Of a DNA stretch of 64,000 nt, positions 23,455-59,976 are shown piece after piece. Numbering within the stretch: position 1 is the stretch's first letter; each line of letters opens with the position of its first letter. The notes beneath the pieces were generated by a model. It searched no databases, had not been told where the DNA came from, and saw nothing but the letters and a program-made list of their open reading frames with translations. A program made the translations under genes and the position numbers. This stretch comes from Ophiura sarsii (Eukaryota; Echinodermata; Ophiuroidea; Amphilepidida; Ophiuridae): contig CM069457.1 in assembly GCA_035610835.1 (NCBI GenBank), positions 18,942,149 to 19,006,148 on the forward strand. The letters are read 5' to 3'.

Positions 23455-23755
23455 GTGTCCTTTTGGACACATCACGCTAACCCTGCCCTGTGACCTAGGA
23501 CAGATGTGTGTACAGCCACAGACCGGGATGATCCCCTACTCTTTACGAAGGAGTCTGTGAACTTTTAACATGCTCGGATTTTGCTCTTCCGATACACAGG
23601 ACCACCATTTCTACGTGACTTCCGAACTACGAGGCAATTGAGACTAAGTACCTTGCCCAAGGATACAAACATGTTGGCCGTAGCGGGCTCGAACTCACAA
23701 CCTTTGCATCGTGAGCCCTGCATCCTATCCACTGGACCACACATGTCATGAATGT
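23455..23755 (-). mobile_element. tRNA-derived SINE, copy 1
   Basis: Read on the minus strand: box A-like TGGTCCAGTGGATAGGATGC, box B GTTGTGAGTTCGAGCCC, then GTATCCTTGGGCAAGGTACT and a body ending GACCGGGAT region. The tRNA-like head and this body layout are SINE features. A second copy in opposite orientation follows at 23950. Confidence 0.85.
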
Positions 23756-23949
23756 GACTGAATTTCTGTGTAGTGTCATTGATCAATTCAGTTATTTCAC
23801 TGCAGTGCAGGCTTACAAATGCAATGCATATATTGTACTTTGCAGCAATGCATCATGCAATTCCATCCAGCCATGGTTCACCTTGATTTAATATCTAATA
23901 ATATTAACAGTAAACCTTATATCAATCCACATGTCAACTTTGAGCTATG

Positions 23950-24172
23950 ACGCAGGTCTCACAATACAAAGGTTGTGATGAGTTCGAGCCCCGCTAGGTC
24001 CAACATGTCTGTATCCTTGGGTAAGGTACTTAGTCTCAATTACCTTGTGGTTCGGAAGTCGCGTAGAAATAGTGGTCCTGTGTATCGGAAGAGCAAAACT
24101 CCAAGCAAGTTAAAAGGTCACAGATTCCTTCGTAAAGAGTAGGGAATCATCCCGGTCTGGGGCCTTGGCGTT
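23950..24172 (+). mobile_element. tRNA-derived SINE, copy 2 (inverted relative to copy 1)
   Basis: GGTTGTGATGAGTTCGAGCC, GTATCCTTGGGTAAGGTACT, GTGGTCCTGTGTATCGGAAG and CTTCGTAAAGAGTAGGGAAT match copy 1 in order. The tRNA box A part is degraded. It ends about 215 bp before the aspartic-peptidase start codon. Confidence 0.82.
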
Positions 24173-24388
24173 AACATCCTGACTTATGGATTCTGCCGAG
24201 TATTGATGTAGGTAGATATATGATTCAGAGCAATATGTCAACTTTCATGAAATCATTATTTAATAATTAATCCTCATTCTCTTTTTTCTCTTCCCTCCTA
24301 ATCACCGACCTTTAACTCTCTGACGATGCTGTGTCTTATTTTAATTACGGGCGCCGTGTAGGAATAGGAAAATAAAACAGCCATAAAG

Positions 24389-50525
<26,137 letters not shown>

Positions 50526-50599
50526 GTAAGATTGAGTTTTGTCCACTACGTACAGGTTACCATGGTGACTAAAGTATGAATTGGATATGGATGTACATT

Positions 50600-50909
50600 A
50601 ATCAATGTCAATTTTTGATGTGCAATAACCCTATCCCCACTGAATCTCACTAAATCTCACTGCCAGAAACTATCTCGCAGGCACGTGCTGCTGCATTGCC
50701 GCGATGACGTCACCTACCGCAGGCATATGTGGCCACGGAGTTTGTGGCCGCATAGCCGCTAGGGAGTTAGCTCAGTTGGTAGAGGGACAGACTTGGGTGC
50801 GGATGGTCCCGCGATCGAATCCCGGGGGTGCTGGGTGATTTTTCGGGTAAAAAATAAAGCACTTTTTCCCCCCTTCCCCCCGATACGCACAAAAAACTAG
50901 CTTTACTGG
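50600..50909 (+). mobile_element. TIR element with tRNA-like core, copy 3 (cut by the gap)
   Basis: TCAATGTCAATTTTTGATGT and AACCCTATCC start it; GGAGTTAGCTCAGTTGGTAG and GGTCCCGCGATCGAATCCC are the pol III boxes. It breaks off at CTTTACTGG, one motif before its right TIR, exactly at the N run. Confidence 0.85.
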
Positions 50910-51009
50910 NNNNNNNNNNNNNNNNNNNNNNNNNNNNNNNNNNNNNNNNNNNNNNNNNNNNNNNNNNNNNNNNNNNNNNNNNNNNNNNNNNNNNNNNNNN
51001 NNNNNNNNN
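50910..51009. other. Assembly gap (100 N)
   Basis: Exactly 100 N, the usual convention for a gap of unknown size. The final aspartic-peptidase exon and the rest of C9orf72 are both missing around it. Confidence 0.98.
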
Positions 51010-51035
51010 AAAAATGAAAATGAATAAAAACTGCC

Positions 51036-51202
51036 ATCACTCAACATGCAATTTTTAAAATTCGCGGCGATCGAAAGACGTCGATGACGTCATGGGTATC
51101 GGTGCTAAAATTTGCGCATGTGCATTGTATAATTATGACGTCATCGACACTGGGACTTTCGATCGCCGCGAATTTTAAAAAGTGCATGTTGAGAGATTGC
51201 GG
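51036..51202. repeat. Palindromic element with CRE-like TGACGTCA sites
   Basis: AATTCGCGGCGATCGAAAG and its mirror enclose two copies of GATGACGTCAT. Arms are about 65 bp. 51203-52130 shows no gene. Confidence 0.82.
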
Positions 51203-52137
51203 TTTTTATTTTGTTGTTGTCATTAGTGTGGTATTTTGTCCAATATAATTACAAAAGTTGGGCTCGATAGTTATTTTTCTAACATATAATGCACACTTTT
51301 ATGCTTGCGGGACACCTCCTTTAAGGTAACACGTAGTACGTGTAAGGTTAGACGTCTAAGATAACATTACACATCGAAGATTAGCAAATACAGTTTACAA
51401 ATATGGTTTATTCCGTAAATAGCATAAAGAAGCTAGTATGATATCCAATATGTGTTTGACCTTGTTTTTCCATCCTACCCCACCCTCCACATTGATTTGA
51501 ATTACACTTTTTAGCAAATGTCAAATTCAAAGTGTCAACATTGTTATGCCTATTGCCTAATGGCTGACTCATCATTCATGGAAGATACATCTTAGATGTG
51601 TAACCTTACATGTTGTATGTGTAACCTTACACATACTTCATGTTACCTTAGACATATTATCTTACACAATTGTTTTTGTATCTGATGGGCACTCATATAA
51701 ACCCTCCCATAGTGTGTGACATGAAGTTAATTGATGAGCTCCCTGATTTCATTGCAGTGAGATCTAATCAAAATTTCATTTCCTTTTAGAAATCAGCTCA
51801 TGGAAGTTTTCACTAAATATACTATCTATCAACGCGGTAATGACTTCTAGTGTCAATTTGAGAAATCTCTAATTCACTCTTTGCACGATCTGCCATTAGT
51901 GAGGAGAGCCTCAAACTGGTACCGCATTTAATGAGACTATTCCATAACATTATGTAACTAGTTTTACTCTCTCTGCACAATATGACTGGTCATGCAGTGA
52001 GACATTGTGAAATGATGCAACACTTTCATTCAATCTGATTCCAGTTCGAGGCTCTCCTCACAAATGGCGGATCCGTGCAAAGAGCGAATGGGGCTTTGTC
52101 ACAATGTCACAAATAGGTCTTGAGATGTAAATCTTAC

Positions 52138-52193
52138 ATTCGGGTGAACTGCACATCCAAAGCTCTGTCCACGGCAAAAACTGTGTTCTGCAG
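52138..52193 (-). CDS. Candidate further C9orf72 exon
   Basis: On the minus strand, acceptor ttttcag at 52200-52194 and donor AT|gtaagatt bound 56 nt. Entered in phase 0 (as exon 2 ends), it gives LQNTVFAVDRALDVQFTR without a stop. No clear family match was seen, so this is a splice-site and phase argument only. Confidence 0.3.
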
Positions 52194-52499
52194 CTGAAAA
52201 TGAAATAAAAACATCATTTTTTATCAAATAATATTAAAGGGAAGTCAATGCAGCTTATTTTCATGTTTGACTGCCAGTCATTTATTATGCTAGTATATAT
52301 ACTTAATTAATCGTAGATTGTGGCATTTTGAGTCACTCGAGTGGACTATGAAACGCAAATTGCTCACAGCTACTCAACAGATCGAACAACCAGTCGTCGT
52401 CCATGAGTTGGATTGATGTCAACTGCAACGATTCAGGCCTAGCGACCTAGTGTGATCTGTCCCGACTTTTGGCAAGTCGCCAGAAGTTGCCGCTGACAA

Positions 52500-52895
52500 T
52501 AAGATGGAAACGTTTGCAGAACAAATGATGTAAAACTTGTCATCGTAAATGACCAGGAACGCAAGGCGACCTTTTAGTGTGTAATCAGCATTTGTCGGTG
52601 TCGTATAGAGAGGGTCAATGGTGCCTAGGGAAAAGATAAATTCCAATGCCTCTATTCGATATTGGTGGCTAAGGATTCTTATAAAAACCCTTATGGATTC
52701 TTATGGAAACGTTTGCAGAACAAATGATGTAAAACTTGTCATCGTAAATGACCAGGAACGCAAGGCGACCTTTTAGTGTGTAATCAGCATTTGTCGGTGT
52801 CGTATAGAGAGGGTCAATGGTGCCTAGGGAAAAGATAAATTCCAATGCCTCTATTCGATATTGGTGGCTAAGGATTCTTATAAAAACCCTTGACT
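52500..52895 (-). repeat. 199-bp tandem duplication containing a possible exon
   Basis: About 190 bp is repeated nearly perfectly (52507-52700 and 52706-52891). In each copy, minus strand, an acceptor-like tatcttttccctag precedes an open segment TIDPLYTTPTNADYTLKGRL, AFLVIYDDKFYIICSANVSI (starting at 52624 and 52823). I do not recognise the protein segment. It lies between C9orf72 exon 2 and the gap, so it may be a diverged exon of that gene or of none. Confidence 0.5.
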
Positions 52896-53080
52896 AAAAT
52901 AATATCTTGGCATTTTGGCAACCCTTCAAACCTACATAATCTGATGACTAAAACATACAAACAAAATCTTGGGGTTTTGGCCCCTCCTACAGCCTATACA
53001 AATCATATGACAAAACAAAAATATATAATGATTTTCATAGAAGATATTTTGCCCCCTTTCTGCAAGGGGCTTGCCAACTG

Positions 53081-53103
53081 CCCCCCCCACCCCCCCCCCC
53101 CCC

Positions 53104-53178
<75 letters not shown>
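53081..53178. repeat. Near-pure poly-C tract of about 98 bases
   Basis: Only two A and no other interruptions until CCGCCCTCCG. The length is likely unreliable in the assembly. Proline- or glycine-only frames through it are artefacts. Confidence 0.97.
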
Positions 53179-53179
<1 letters not shown>

Positions 53180-53399
53180 CCCTCCGTCCCTGTTATAACA
53201 CCAAAGTATTCAGTATATATTTGTACTGCAGAGGTTCCATCTCTTTTCAAAGGTGTAATGTGAAAGTTCTACTAATAGGGCAGATATTTTATCACTGATT
53301 CCACAGAGATAAAGCCCTATAAGGCGACCAAAAAAACCCGTTCTACAAGCCTGATCGACCAACTTTTTTCAAATTTTCAAATTTAATATTTTTTAGAAC

Positions 53400-53998
53400 A
53401 TAAGTTAAAAGTGTAACGGTTCGCCGTCGGACGAGTTTTAATATGTCAAGCTTTCGTCAGGATTAGCTCTGACTTCTTCAGGACCAAATTATTATAATAT
53501 TGAACAAAACAATTTTATGTTGGCAAGAACAAACGATGTTGGCAAGAACAAACGATCTTTACAGATCAGTGACCGCACACTGTGCATTAGACTTTTGTAG
53601 TCTGTAGTAGACAAGGGGCAGTCTCTACGTTATTTCCATTGGTCAAGGGGCAGTCCTTTGGAGGTTCTATTAGAACCAAATTTATATATAGTAGGCCAGT
53701 GGCAACCTACGTGTTCAGTGGAAGCGGCAATCCATCTGAACGGCTCTTTTCAGAGCCACCAATTCTTTCACAAGTAGGAAAGGGCACCTACTCTCAAATC
53801 ATCGGGCAAGGGGCAGCCCAAATGATGATAACAAGAGACGTGGCAATCTCTATGTTTTGTTCAATATTATAATAATTTGGTCCTGAAGAAGTCAGAGCTA
53901 ATCCTGACGAAAGCTTGACAGATTAAAACTCGTCCGACGGCGAACCCGTTAAACTTTTAACTTATATTATGAATACCCGTCGTAAAAGCCTATCTCAC
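53400..53998 (+). mobile_element. Histone-stem-loop-bearing TIR repeat, full copy
   Basis: GTTCGCCGTCGGACGAGTTT at the left and AAACTCGTCCGACGGCGAAC at the right are inverted ends of about 95 bp, extending through CTGACGAAAGCTTGACA and CTGAAGAAGTCAGAGCTAAT. The interior is shared with 14269-14760 and carries the histone hairpin. A further partial copy is at 1-120. Confidence 0.9.
53742..53757 (+). promoter_or_regulatory. Histone mRNA-type 3' stem-loop sequence (in a repeat)
   Basis: GGCTCTTTTCAGAGCC, a perfect 6-bp stem and TTTC loop, with GAAC before and ACCAA after, identical to the metazoan histone hairpin. It has no histone ORF upstream within the repeat. Confidence 0.78.
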
Positions 53999-54229
53999 AA
54001 TTTTTTAGAACATTTTTGGAAAATGTTTGAATTTTGTTGTAATTTTTGAAATATTTTGAAAATTTCAAAAATTGCTAAAAATTCACAAATATTTCCTGAA
54101 ATGTGTTGGGGATAAAAAACAAAAACATCTCTGCTTGACCCTACCTGCGGGGTCTGTTTGCCATTGAACATGGTTTTCTTTCTTCAGCGCCTGAAAAAAT
54201 TGAAACATTGCAGCCTGATTTATACTAAC

Positions 54230-54328
54230 CTGTATCTTAGATCCAGGACTGGATGTCTTTAGTAGGGTGAGAACGCCAATAAATTTAGGCACGTCTTCAG
54301 CAAACTTTTCAATTGCACGATCCCCTCG
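54230..54328 (-). CDS. C9orf72: C9orf72 exon 2
   Basis: 33 codons, RGDRAIEKFAEDVPKFIGVL then TLLKTSSPGSKIQ. Placement, phase and the V.KF..VL.LL pattern correspond to human IPMLTGEVIPVMELLSSMKS. Confidence 0.82.
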
Positions 54329-56445
54329 CTGCAAAAAATGAAAAGGATAAAAATGGAACAACATTTACAATATAGACATTTAGTGAAACAGACAATGATA
54401 TGTAAGTAATTTTAATTTTTAAGTCAAGAGTAAAACGAGACAAATGGCCTTATTGTTTATACTGCCAATGAGTTCATGCCCTATCCCAAATGCTTCATCT
54501 GATCAACTACTGTAAAAGCCAATATTTTTGCGTAAAGATATTTGTGCGCATTTTGATATCATAGACATTTCACGAAGTGTTTTTTTCGCGGGCGACCTTC
54601 TGGATGCACTGCATGAATGTCGAAAACAATATTTTTGCGTGTTATAATTTTCGCGGAAAAATATTTTGCGCGAAAATAAAACCTCTGCGAAAATGTTAGC
54701 TTTTACCGTACTTAGATACAGGTCACGGAGTACAAATGCTGTACCCTAGAATAGAGTCATACTGGTCCTTTTCAAAGCAATAGTCAACAAATTGACCATT
54801 GGCATAGTGTGAAAGATTTAATGCGTTCACAATTAACTTATGAGGCTATATTATAAAAATAATTTGTCCCAAAGCTCCCGCGCGCATTAGTTAATTGATG
54901 CACGTTAGAAAGAAGAAGACAAAAATATTGAAGAAAAAAAAATCAGATTTTTATTGATCACATCATTTTAAATACAAAAGGTCACTTTTAAAAAGATTTC
55001 AATATGTAAAAAAAAAAAACTTAAAAAAAACCACATTCCACATTAGGTTTTGAAAAACTGAAGAGCGTTGAGACAAAAGATTTTTTAATATAGCCTATCA
55101 CAGCATATCTTTCACAAATGTCAATCTAAATGTGTAAGTTATACATGTATAACCAGCAGGTCAAAGGTCATACTTGAACACTTACCTCTTCTTTATACTT
55201 GTCCTGCAGCACCCGCAGTCGACCAATCATCATATTGAGTCTTGACACGCAGAATTCATGGAGTGGTAAATACCAATGACGATCAATGTAGGGCACCACC
55301 AACGACAGGGAAAATACCGTCTTCTCGTCACCGTCGTATCCGCTGAACAAAAACGAAGTGACGATGATTCCGCGATCCTTCAATATTAGCATCTTTGTGT
55401 CGACGGTGTTCTGCGGCTGATCGCTCGACGTTAAGGTGTGCGTCGAGAGGTAGCTCATCATGTCTGGTGTGAAGTTGTGTTTGCCTTCCGTCTGCCAGAC
55501 GTACTGAGCGTGCGGACCCAGGATGTTGCTCCAAGCGCACAGCACGAGGGCGTACGCCGGGCAATGTTTTGTGTCCGGAAGCGTGACAGTAATGACTTGA
55601 TCTCTTGGTCGTTCAAAATCAAAACTGACTGAAACTCTGGATAGTGCACCAGGGTCTATGTTGTCCATATTGGACAACGGGGTAACATAACTTGGAGTGG
55701 GAGTCGCACCAGGGTCTATGATGTCCGTATTGGACAACGGGGTAACATAACTTGGAGTGGGAGTTGATAGCACACTTGTGTCACATAAACTATTTACAGG
55801 GGTCTCTGTAACAGACTCATTGTTAACTGATTTACTCTCACTAGTCTCTACCACTAATGTAACATCACATGATTGACTTCCATTATTAGTCTCTTCAACA
55901 GAATCTTCATCACATGACTTATTAATACTTTCATTAGTCTCTTCAACAACTTGCATATTTAGTTTTGCCTTATTACTAGAATCATCCATCTTGTGAAGAA
56001 CAGGGGGAAGGTTTGAATCAACATCATTGTCTGCCACAGACGGCTCTGAATTTGTAACACATGATTTGTTTACAATAGTTTCTTCTTCCAATGCATTATT
56101 AACTTTGCATGATATGCCTCCATTAATCTCTTCCACTGAACTATTAACTTCACACAATGATCTACTTTCGGTGGTCTCTTCCACTGATGTAATAACTTCA
56201 CTTGATCTACTTTCAGTAGTCTCTTCTACATATTCTCTGTCGCCGCTAGAAGACATCACTGACTCTACACCATCTTGCGGTAGAGAATATTCTTCTTCAC
56301 ATTTATTTTCAATTTTTGAAGATGATTCCATCGCACTCACAAACTTATTTGCTTCATCTAATGCTGGCTCATACATCTCTGCAGGTCCAGCGTTTGGACC
56401 ATCAACTTCATCCTGACATTTTGGAAGATTCTCAACCCCAGCCAT
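54230..56445 (-). CDS. C9orf72: C9orf72 homologue (DENN-type), N-terminal two exons
   Basis: ATG at 56445 opens a 420-codon exon (56445-55186, donor GAG|gtaagtgt). It joins in phase 0 to 54328-54230 (acceptor ttttttgcag, donor CAG|gttagtat). Residues 298-420 match the C9orf72 longin/uDENN region: ALVLCAWSNILGPHAQYVW against human AATFAYWDNILGPRVRHIW, then MLILKDRGIIVTSFLF and WYLPLHEFCVSRLNMMIGR against FFVLSEKGVIIVSLIF and FYLPLHRVCVDRLTHIIRK (from memory). In vertebrates it acts with SMCR8 and WDR41 in autophagy and lysosome signalling. The first 270 residues are a Ser/Glu/Thr-rich acidic extension with VEETxES repeats and a perfect 20-residue-class duplication (TPTPSYVTPLSN twice). Over 300 C-terminal residues expected from the family are not found; the gene runs towards the gap. 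Confidence 0.9.
54508..54710. mobile_element. MITE, TACTGTAAAAGCC family, copy 2
   Basis: TACTGTAAAAGCCAATATTT and GTTAGCTTTTACCGTA are the ends; the interior is the reverse of 5725-5914. It lies in C9orf72 intron 1. Confidence 0.85.
54843..55096 (+). mobile_element. TIR element, AGGCTATATT family, copy 2
   Basis: AGGCTATATTATAAAAATAA and TTTTTTAATATAGCCT are the ends, with the shared GTTAGAAAGAAG and AAAAGGTCACTTTTAAAAAG blocks. C9orf72 intron 1. Confidence 0.8.
55186..56445 (-). CDS. C9orf72: C9orf72 exon 1: acidic extension plus start of longin domain
   Basis: 1260 nt, starting at MAGVENLPKCQDEVDG. Residues 1-265 are low-complexity and acidic with repeats of VEETTESRS/VEETNxxS type, and about 60 nt duplicated at 55640-55765. 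Residues 270-420 are ordered, with ILGP and LPLHEFCV as landmarks. The frame is stop-free although no start nearer the domain is needed, so the extension is probably real. A shorter upstream-exon isoform cannot be excluded. Confidence 0.88.
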
Positions 56446-56687
56446 GATGTTTACTAATAACTTCCTGCGAGTAAAGACAAGTACGATGATACACAGCTAA
56501 TTTGGTCTACCGTCTACCATACACTGGAATATTTTACCTGATTTCAAGTTAAACTTTCACAAACTTGGTTCAAAAGTAGACTGCAAGCCAAATCAAATGT
56601 ACACTTTTATAAAGTAAAGATCTGACCACAGATACATCATTCATGGATTTGAACCAAGTAAACTAATCTAATAATTACTCAACCCAA

Positions 56688-56960
56688 TTATCCTTTAATC
56701 TGGCAATAGATACGTTGTTCATGCATTTGAACCCAGTAACTAATCTGATGCGACAACTCGATAATCATACTGGCAATCACGGTCAGCATGAAGCATAAGT
56801 GACCAGTGACAGACAGACGAGTTGAAGTACTGGCGATGGACAACAGGAATAACGTCAAGATGAAGACCATGAAGAGAGAGAAAGAGTAGTTGAGGTCGAC
56901 AAATTTCCGTCCTAGTCGGTCCGTTACGTTCTCCGTGAATCGTGGGTGGATTGCTTGCAT
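56688..56960 (-). CDS. Small two-membrane-span protein, tandem paralogue 1
   Basis: From ATG 56960 this is 90 codons; an in-frame ATG at 57023 would add 21. It opens MQAIHPRFTENVTDRLGRKF, then VDLN, a first span FSLFMVFILTLFLLSIAS, a short loop TSTRLS and a second span FMLTVIASMIIELSHQISYW. It aligns with the two units at 58109 and 58907 (shared pattern N..F....LFL..I..T..R, then LS.E.AHQI). A splice acceptor-like ttcatttcag lies just before the ATG, so it could instead be a terminal exon. The family is not recognised. Confidence 0.6.
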   Translation of the reverse strand: MQAIHPRFTENVTDRLGRKFVDLNYSFSLFMVFILTLFLLSIASTSTRLSVTGHLCFMLTVIASMIIELSHQISYWVQMHEQRIYCQIKG

Positions 56961-57269
56961 AGTAGGAGTGCTGAAATGAAAGTGGATTGAATGGTTAAGT
57001 GGAAATGTTTTACATGGGAGCAACTGTGCTGTTTGCTGATTTGTGACGCTTCAATCACAAGGAGAATATCAAAGTTTCTATTGGCCGGTCATAAATTTTC
57101 CAATTCCCAGATTAGGCAGGTCAGTGGTCATGCTCTAAAACACTACTGTCTAGCTGTGTGTTAGAGATATAGGAAGTATTCCGCTACTTGCTCCTTTCCA
57201 AAAAGTACATTTATATGATTTTTGTACTGTTTCTATGCTGTTTGCATAAGACAAAAGAAGTCTTTAATA

Positions 57270-57432
57270 AGGGACTAAATCATGTTTCAGCGTTGTGCAT
57301 CACCAATCGACAACGGTGTTCGCGCGTCTGCGTGGTTGATTTCACGAGGGCAATGCCCCAGTGAAATAAACATGCAGCACGCGAGTTGTCTATTGGTGAT
57401 GTATATACGCTGAAACATGATTTAATCCCGTT
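57270..57432. repeat. Inverted repeat, GGGACTAAATCATGTTTCAG
   Basis: The left arm through CGTTGTGCATCACCAAT pairs with ATTGGTGATGTATATACGCT and GAAACATGATTTAATCCC. It lies between two of the small membrane-protein units. 57433-58105 and 58445-58900 show nothing else clear. Confidence 0.8.
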
Positions 57433-58108
57433 CAACAACGACTATGGATTTGAACGCCATTTCATAAATAGACAATGCAAATAAGAACATTATTTTAATG
57501 CAGGCCTACTTCATTACTAACAATTTCATTCAATTATCAAAAAACTGAAATGACCAGACTAACCTATAATTAAGTTCCTGTAAGTTTTAAAACTCAATGA
57601 AAACAGTTGGCATGGTCATTACAAAAACAACACATATTGCGACTGCGATTGCGTATCGCGTGAATACAGTATCCGCGTGGTGCGAATCGATCGGCGCGAT
57701 GGTTGCCCATAGCAGCGTTGTTTAACCCAAATCGACAACGCTTTATTACTGTACTTAAGGTATGGGGGAGTTGTTGAATGACAAACAACTTACAAGAAAA
57801 GCATTTGCTACTGGTGTTTCTGAAGGTAGTATTTATTTATAAATGTAAACAATTCTTTATCCGTTGAAAGATTGGCTTAGAAACAATAACCAAACCAAGA
57901 GGTCCTTGGTTCCAAACCTCAAATGGTATAAATATGAGTTGGTGTATAATGCACTTCTCAATAGAACTTTAGAGACACACGGTCTTTGGTTCTTACTTCA
58001 AACCAATCCACTCGCAATGATAAATATACTTACAGCGATATGCAACATGTATAATGCACCTCTCAATATAAGATTGTTGACATGAAGGTCTTAGGTTCCA
58101 ATCCCAAA

Positions 58109-58423
58109 CTACTGGGGCATATGCAAGATATGGCGCGATTCCCTAGAGTAATCACGATCGAGCAGAGAGAAAGGTTCACGACTGATAGTCATCCAAAATA
58201 TAATCTGATGTGCGCATTCGATGGATAAACTGACCACAAGTATGGTCAGTAGGGACATAATAGCCCCAATGGTCAAGCGTGGAGAAGTCGTGTGCACGAT
58301 GGTCATCAGGAAAAGAACAAGTCCGGAAATGATGCACGAAGAGAAAACGTAGTTGAAGAAGATATGTTTGAGTCCGAATCTGTCTATGATGGTCTCCGTC
58401 AGCTCAAAGTACACCTGAAGCAT
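58109..58423 (-). CDS. Small two-membrane-span protein, tandem paralogue 2
   Basis: From ATG 58423 this is 104 codons: MLQVYFELTETIIDRFGLKH, IFFN, first span SSCIISGLVLFLMTIVHTTS, second span IMSLLTILVVSLSIECAHQI, then IFWMTISREPFSLLDRD and a polar tail. The Met-to-Asn spacing (24 residues) equals that of paralogue 1, which supports a real start codon here. A ttatgcttcag acceptor-like tract overlaps the start, so alternative terminal exons of one gene remain possible. Confidence 0.6.
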   Translation of the reverse strand: MLQVYFELTETIIDRFGLKHIFFNYVFSSCIISGLVLFLMTIVHTTSPRLTIGAIMSLLTILVVSLSIECAHQIIFWMTISREPFSLLDRDYSRESRHILHMPQ

Positions 58424-58906
58424 AACTAAATGATCAAATCTCAAAACGAGATCTTTACGACGAGAATCTACGATGATTTGTCACTTCAAGATCTGCTCAC
58501 AGGAAATTGGTTCCATAGCTTCTTGATAGTGATGATCTTGAATCTAGAGAAAATAATGATAATCTTCTGGTAGTTGTTCAACATAAGATCTATTTGCAAA
58601 GAAGTAAATTGAATTTCAAAGTATATCTTCTAGTGATGGTCTTTGAGTAACCCAATGTTGGAATTTTAGTGGACTTGCAACAACAAAAAAGTATGTGGCA
58701 AGAGGTGCGATCACTTGAGCGGTCTTATAATGATGTTCGCGATCTGCTTCCAAATAGCCTTCAATCTATGTCTTGATGGTCAGCAACTGATAATCAAAAT
58801 GTTAATCCGTGCAGCTCTGATGATTGTCACAAAATTATCGTAATAATGTTTCAAGATCTTCACCAAGATCTCACTATAATCTTTCCAGATCACACAGTCG
58901 AGTCAA

Positions 58907-59161
58907 CTACTGGATTTCAAAGTGCGTCTTGAAGCCATGCGTTATCTGGTAGGCAAATTTGATGGACAGAGTAATGATGAACAGCGACATCAGCATTGAC
59001 ATTGTAATGCAGGCCATACGAGGAGACGTGGTGTTGATCAGGGTCATCAGAAACATCACAACGCTAGTGAGGATGTATGTCGTTACCATGTGATTGAAAC
59101 AGATGTACTTCAAGGATGTGTTGTCGAGGACTGTGCCCAACCATTTTGAGTAGACTGGCAT
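58907..59161 (-). CDS. Small two-membrane-span protein, tandem paralogue 3
   Basis: 84 codons: MPVYSKWLGTVLDNTSLKYI, CFN, first span TYILTSVVMFLMTLINTTSP, second span MSMLMSLFIITLSIKFAYQI, ending THGFKTHFEIQ. It shares TTSPR and the LS....AxQI pattern with paralogue 2. The acidic residue before AHQI in the other two is lysine here. Function is unknown. Confidence 0.6.
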   Translation of the reverse strand: MPVYSKWLGTVLDNTSLKYICFNHMVTTYILTSVVMFLMTLINTTSPRMACITMSMLMSLFIITLSIKFAYQITHGFKTHFEIQ

Positions 59162-59976
59162 TGTCGGTTGTTGAGGGCGCTATGCATCCTAGTGTGATGA
59201 TGATATAGAGGGTGCTTTCACTGTTCGGTACAAGAAAGGGATGTGGTCAAGACCTGGGTTGATCCATCAATGTTCCAAGAAAAGATCTGATTCGAAGTAA
59301 AAAAACAAAACAAAAACACTGAAAGATTAAATACATGTACAAGTACAAATGGTATGCCAAAATGTGTTAGGAGAGTTTATAGTGCTTGTGGCAACAAACA
59401 ATAGTTCATTAACCCTACACCCCCAAGGGTTCTTTTGGAAATAAAACTCCCAAAAGGATCAAACAGGCTAAATAAGGACCTAAATGGCTCTGTCAGTGCT
59501 TGTGTCTGAACCTGGACAGCTGCGGTTGGAGTCCTCTAGGCTATATGGTCATGGATACTAGAAGGTTACCAACACACTATTTTAGGCCATCACATTTGTA
59601 TACTGTACTTTTATTTGGTATGCTGCATTCCTGTGTATACATGTATTTATACACTTTCATTTTTATTGTACTTTGCAAAGCGTTTTGTGATCCTTTCGAC
59701 ATGCAGTGTATTAGGCACTGTTATTATTATAAAACTTGCATTGTACACTAGTGTGTCATGTGTAGTGTCATGAAGATAATTCTAAAACATATCTTAAATA
59801 TTACAAAAAGTAAATAGCAAACTATGTTTTTCATCACAATTTACAGCTGCCATGCCAAGATCACACTGAGACTGGGCAGCAGGGCATTGTATATATGTAG
59901 TACTCGTCATTTTACCAGACAGTGGAAAGAGACAAGAAAAAGAGTACCCTTTCCTATTTGGTGTTTAACATCCTAT
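59162..59976. other. No gene recognised
   Basis: AT-rich sequence upstream of the third small membrane-protein unit. No credible exon or promoter was identified on either strand. Confidence 0.4.

Noticed and set aside
53035..53250. Poly-proline and poly-glycine frames
   Set aside because: Pure consequence of a 98-base C homopolymer.
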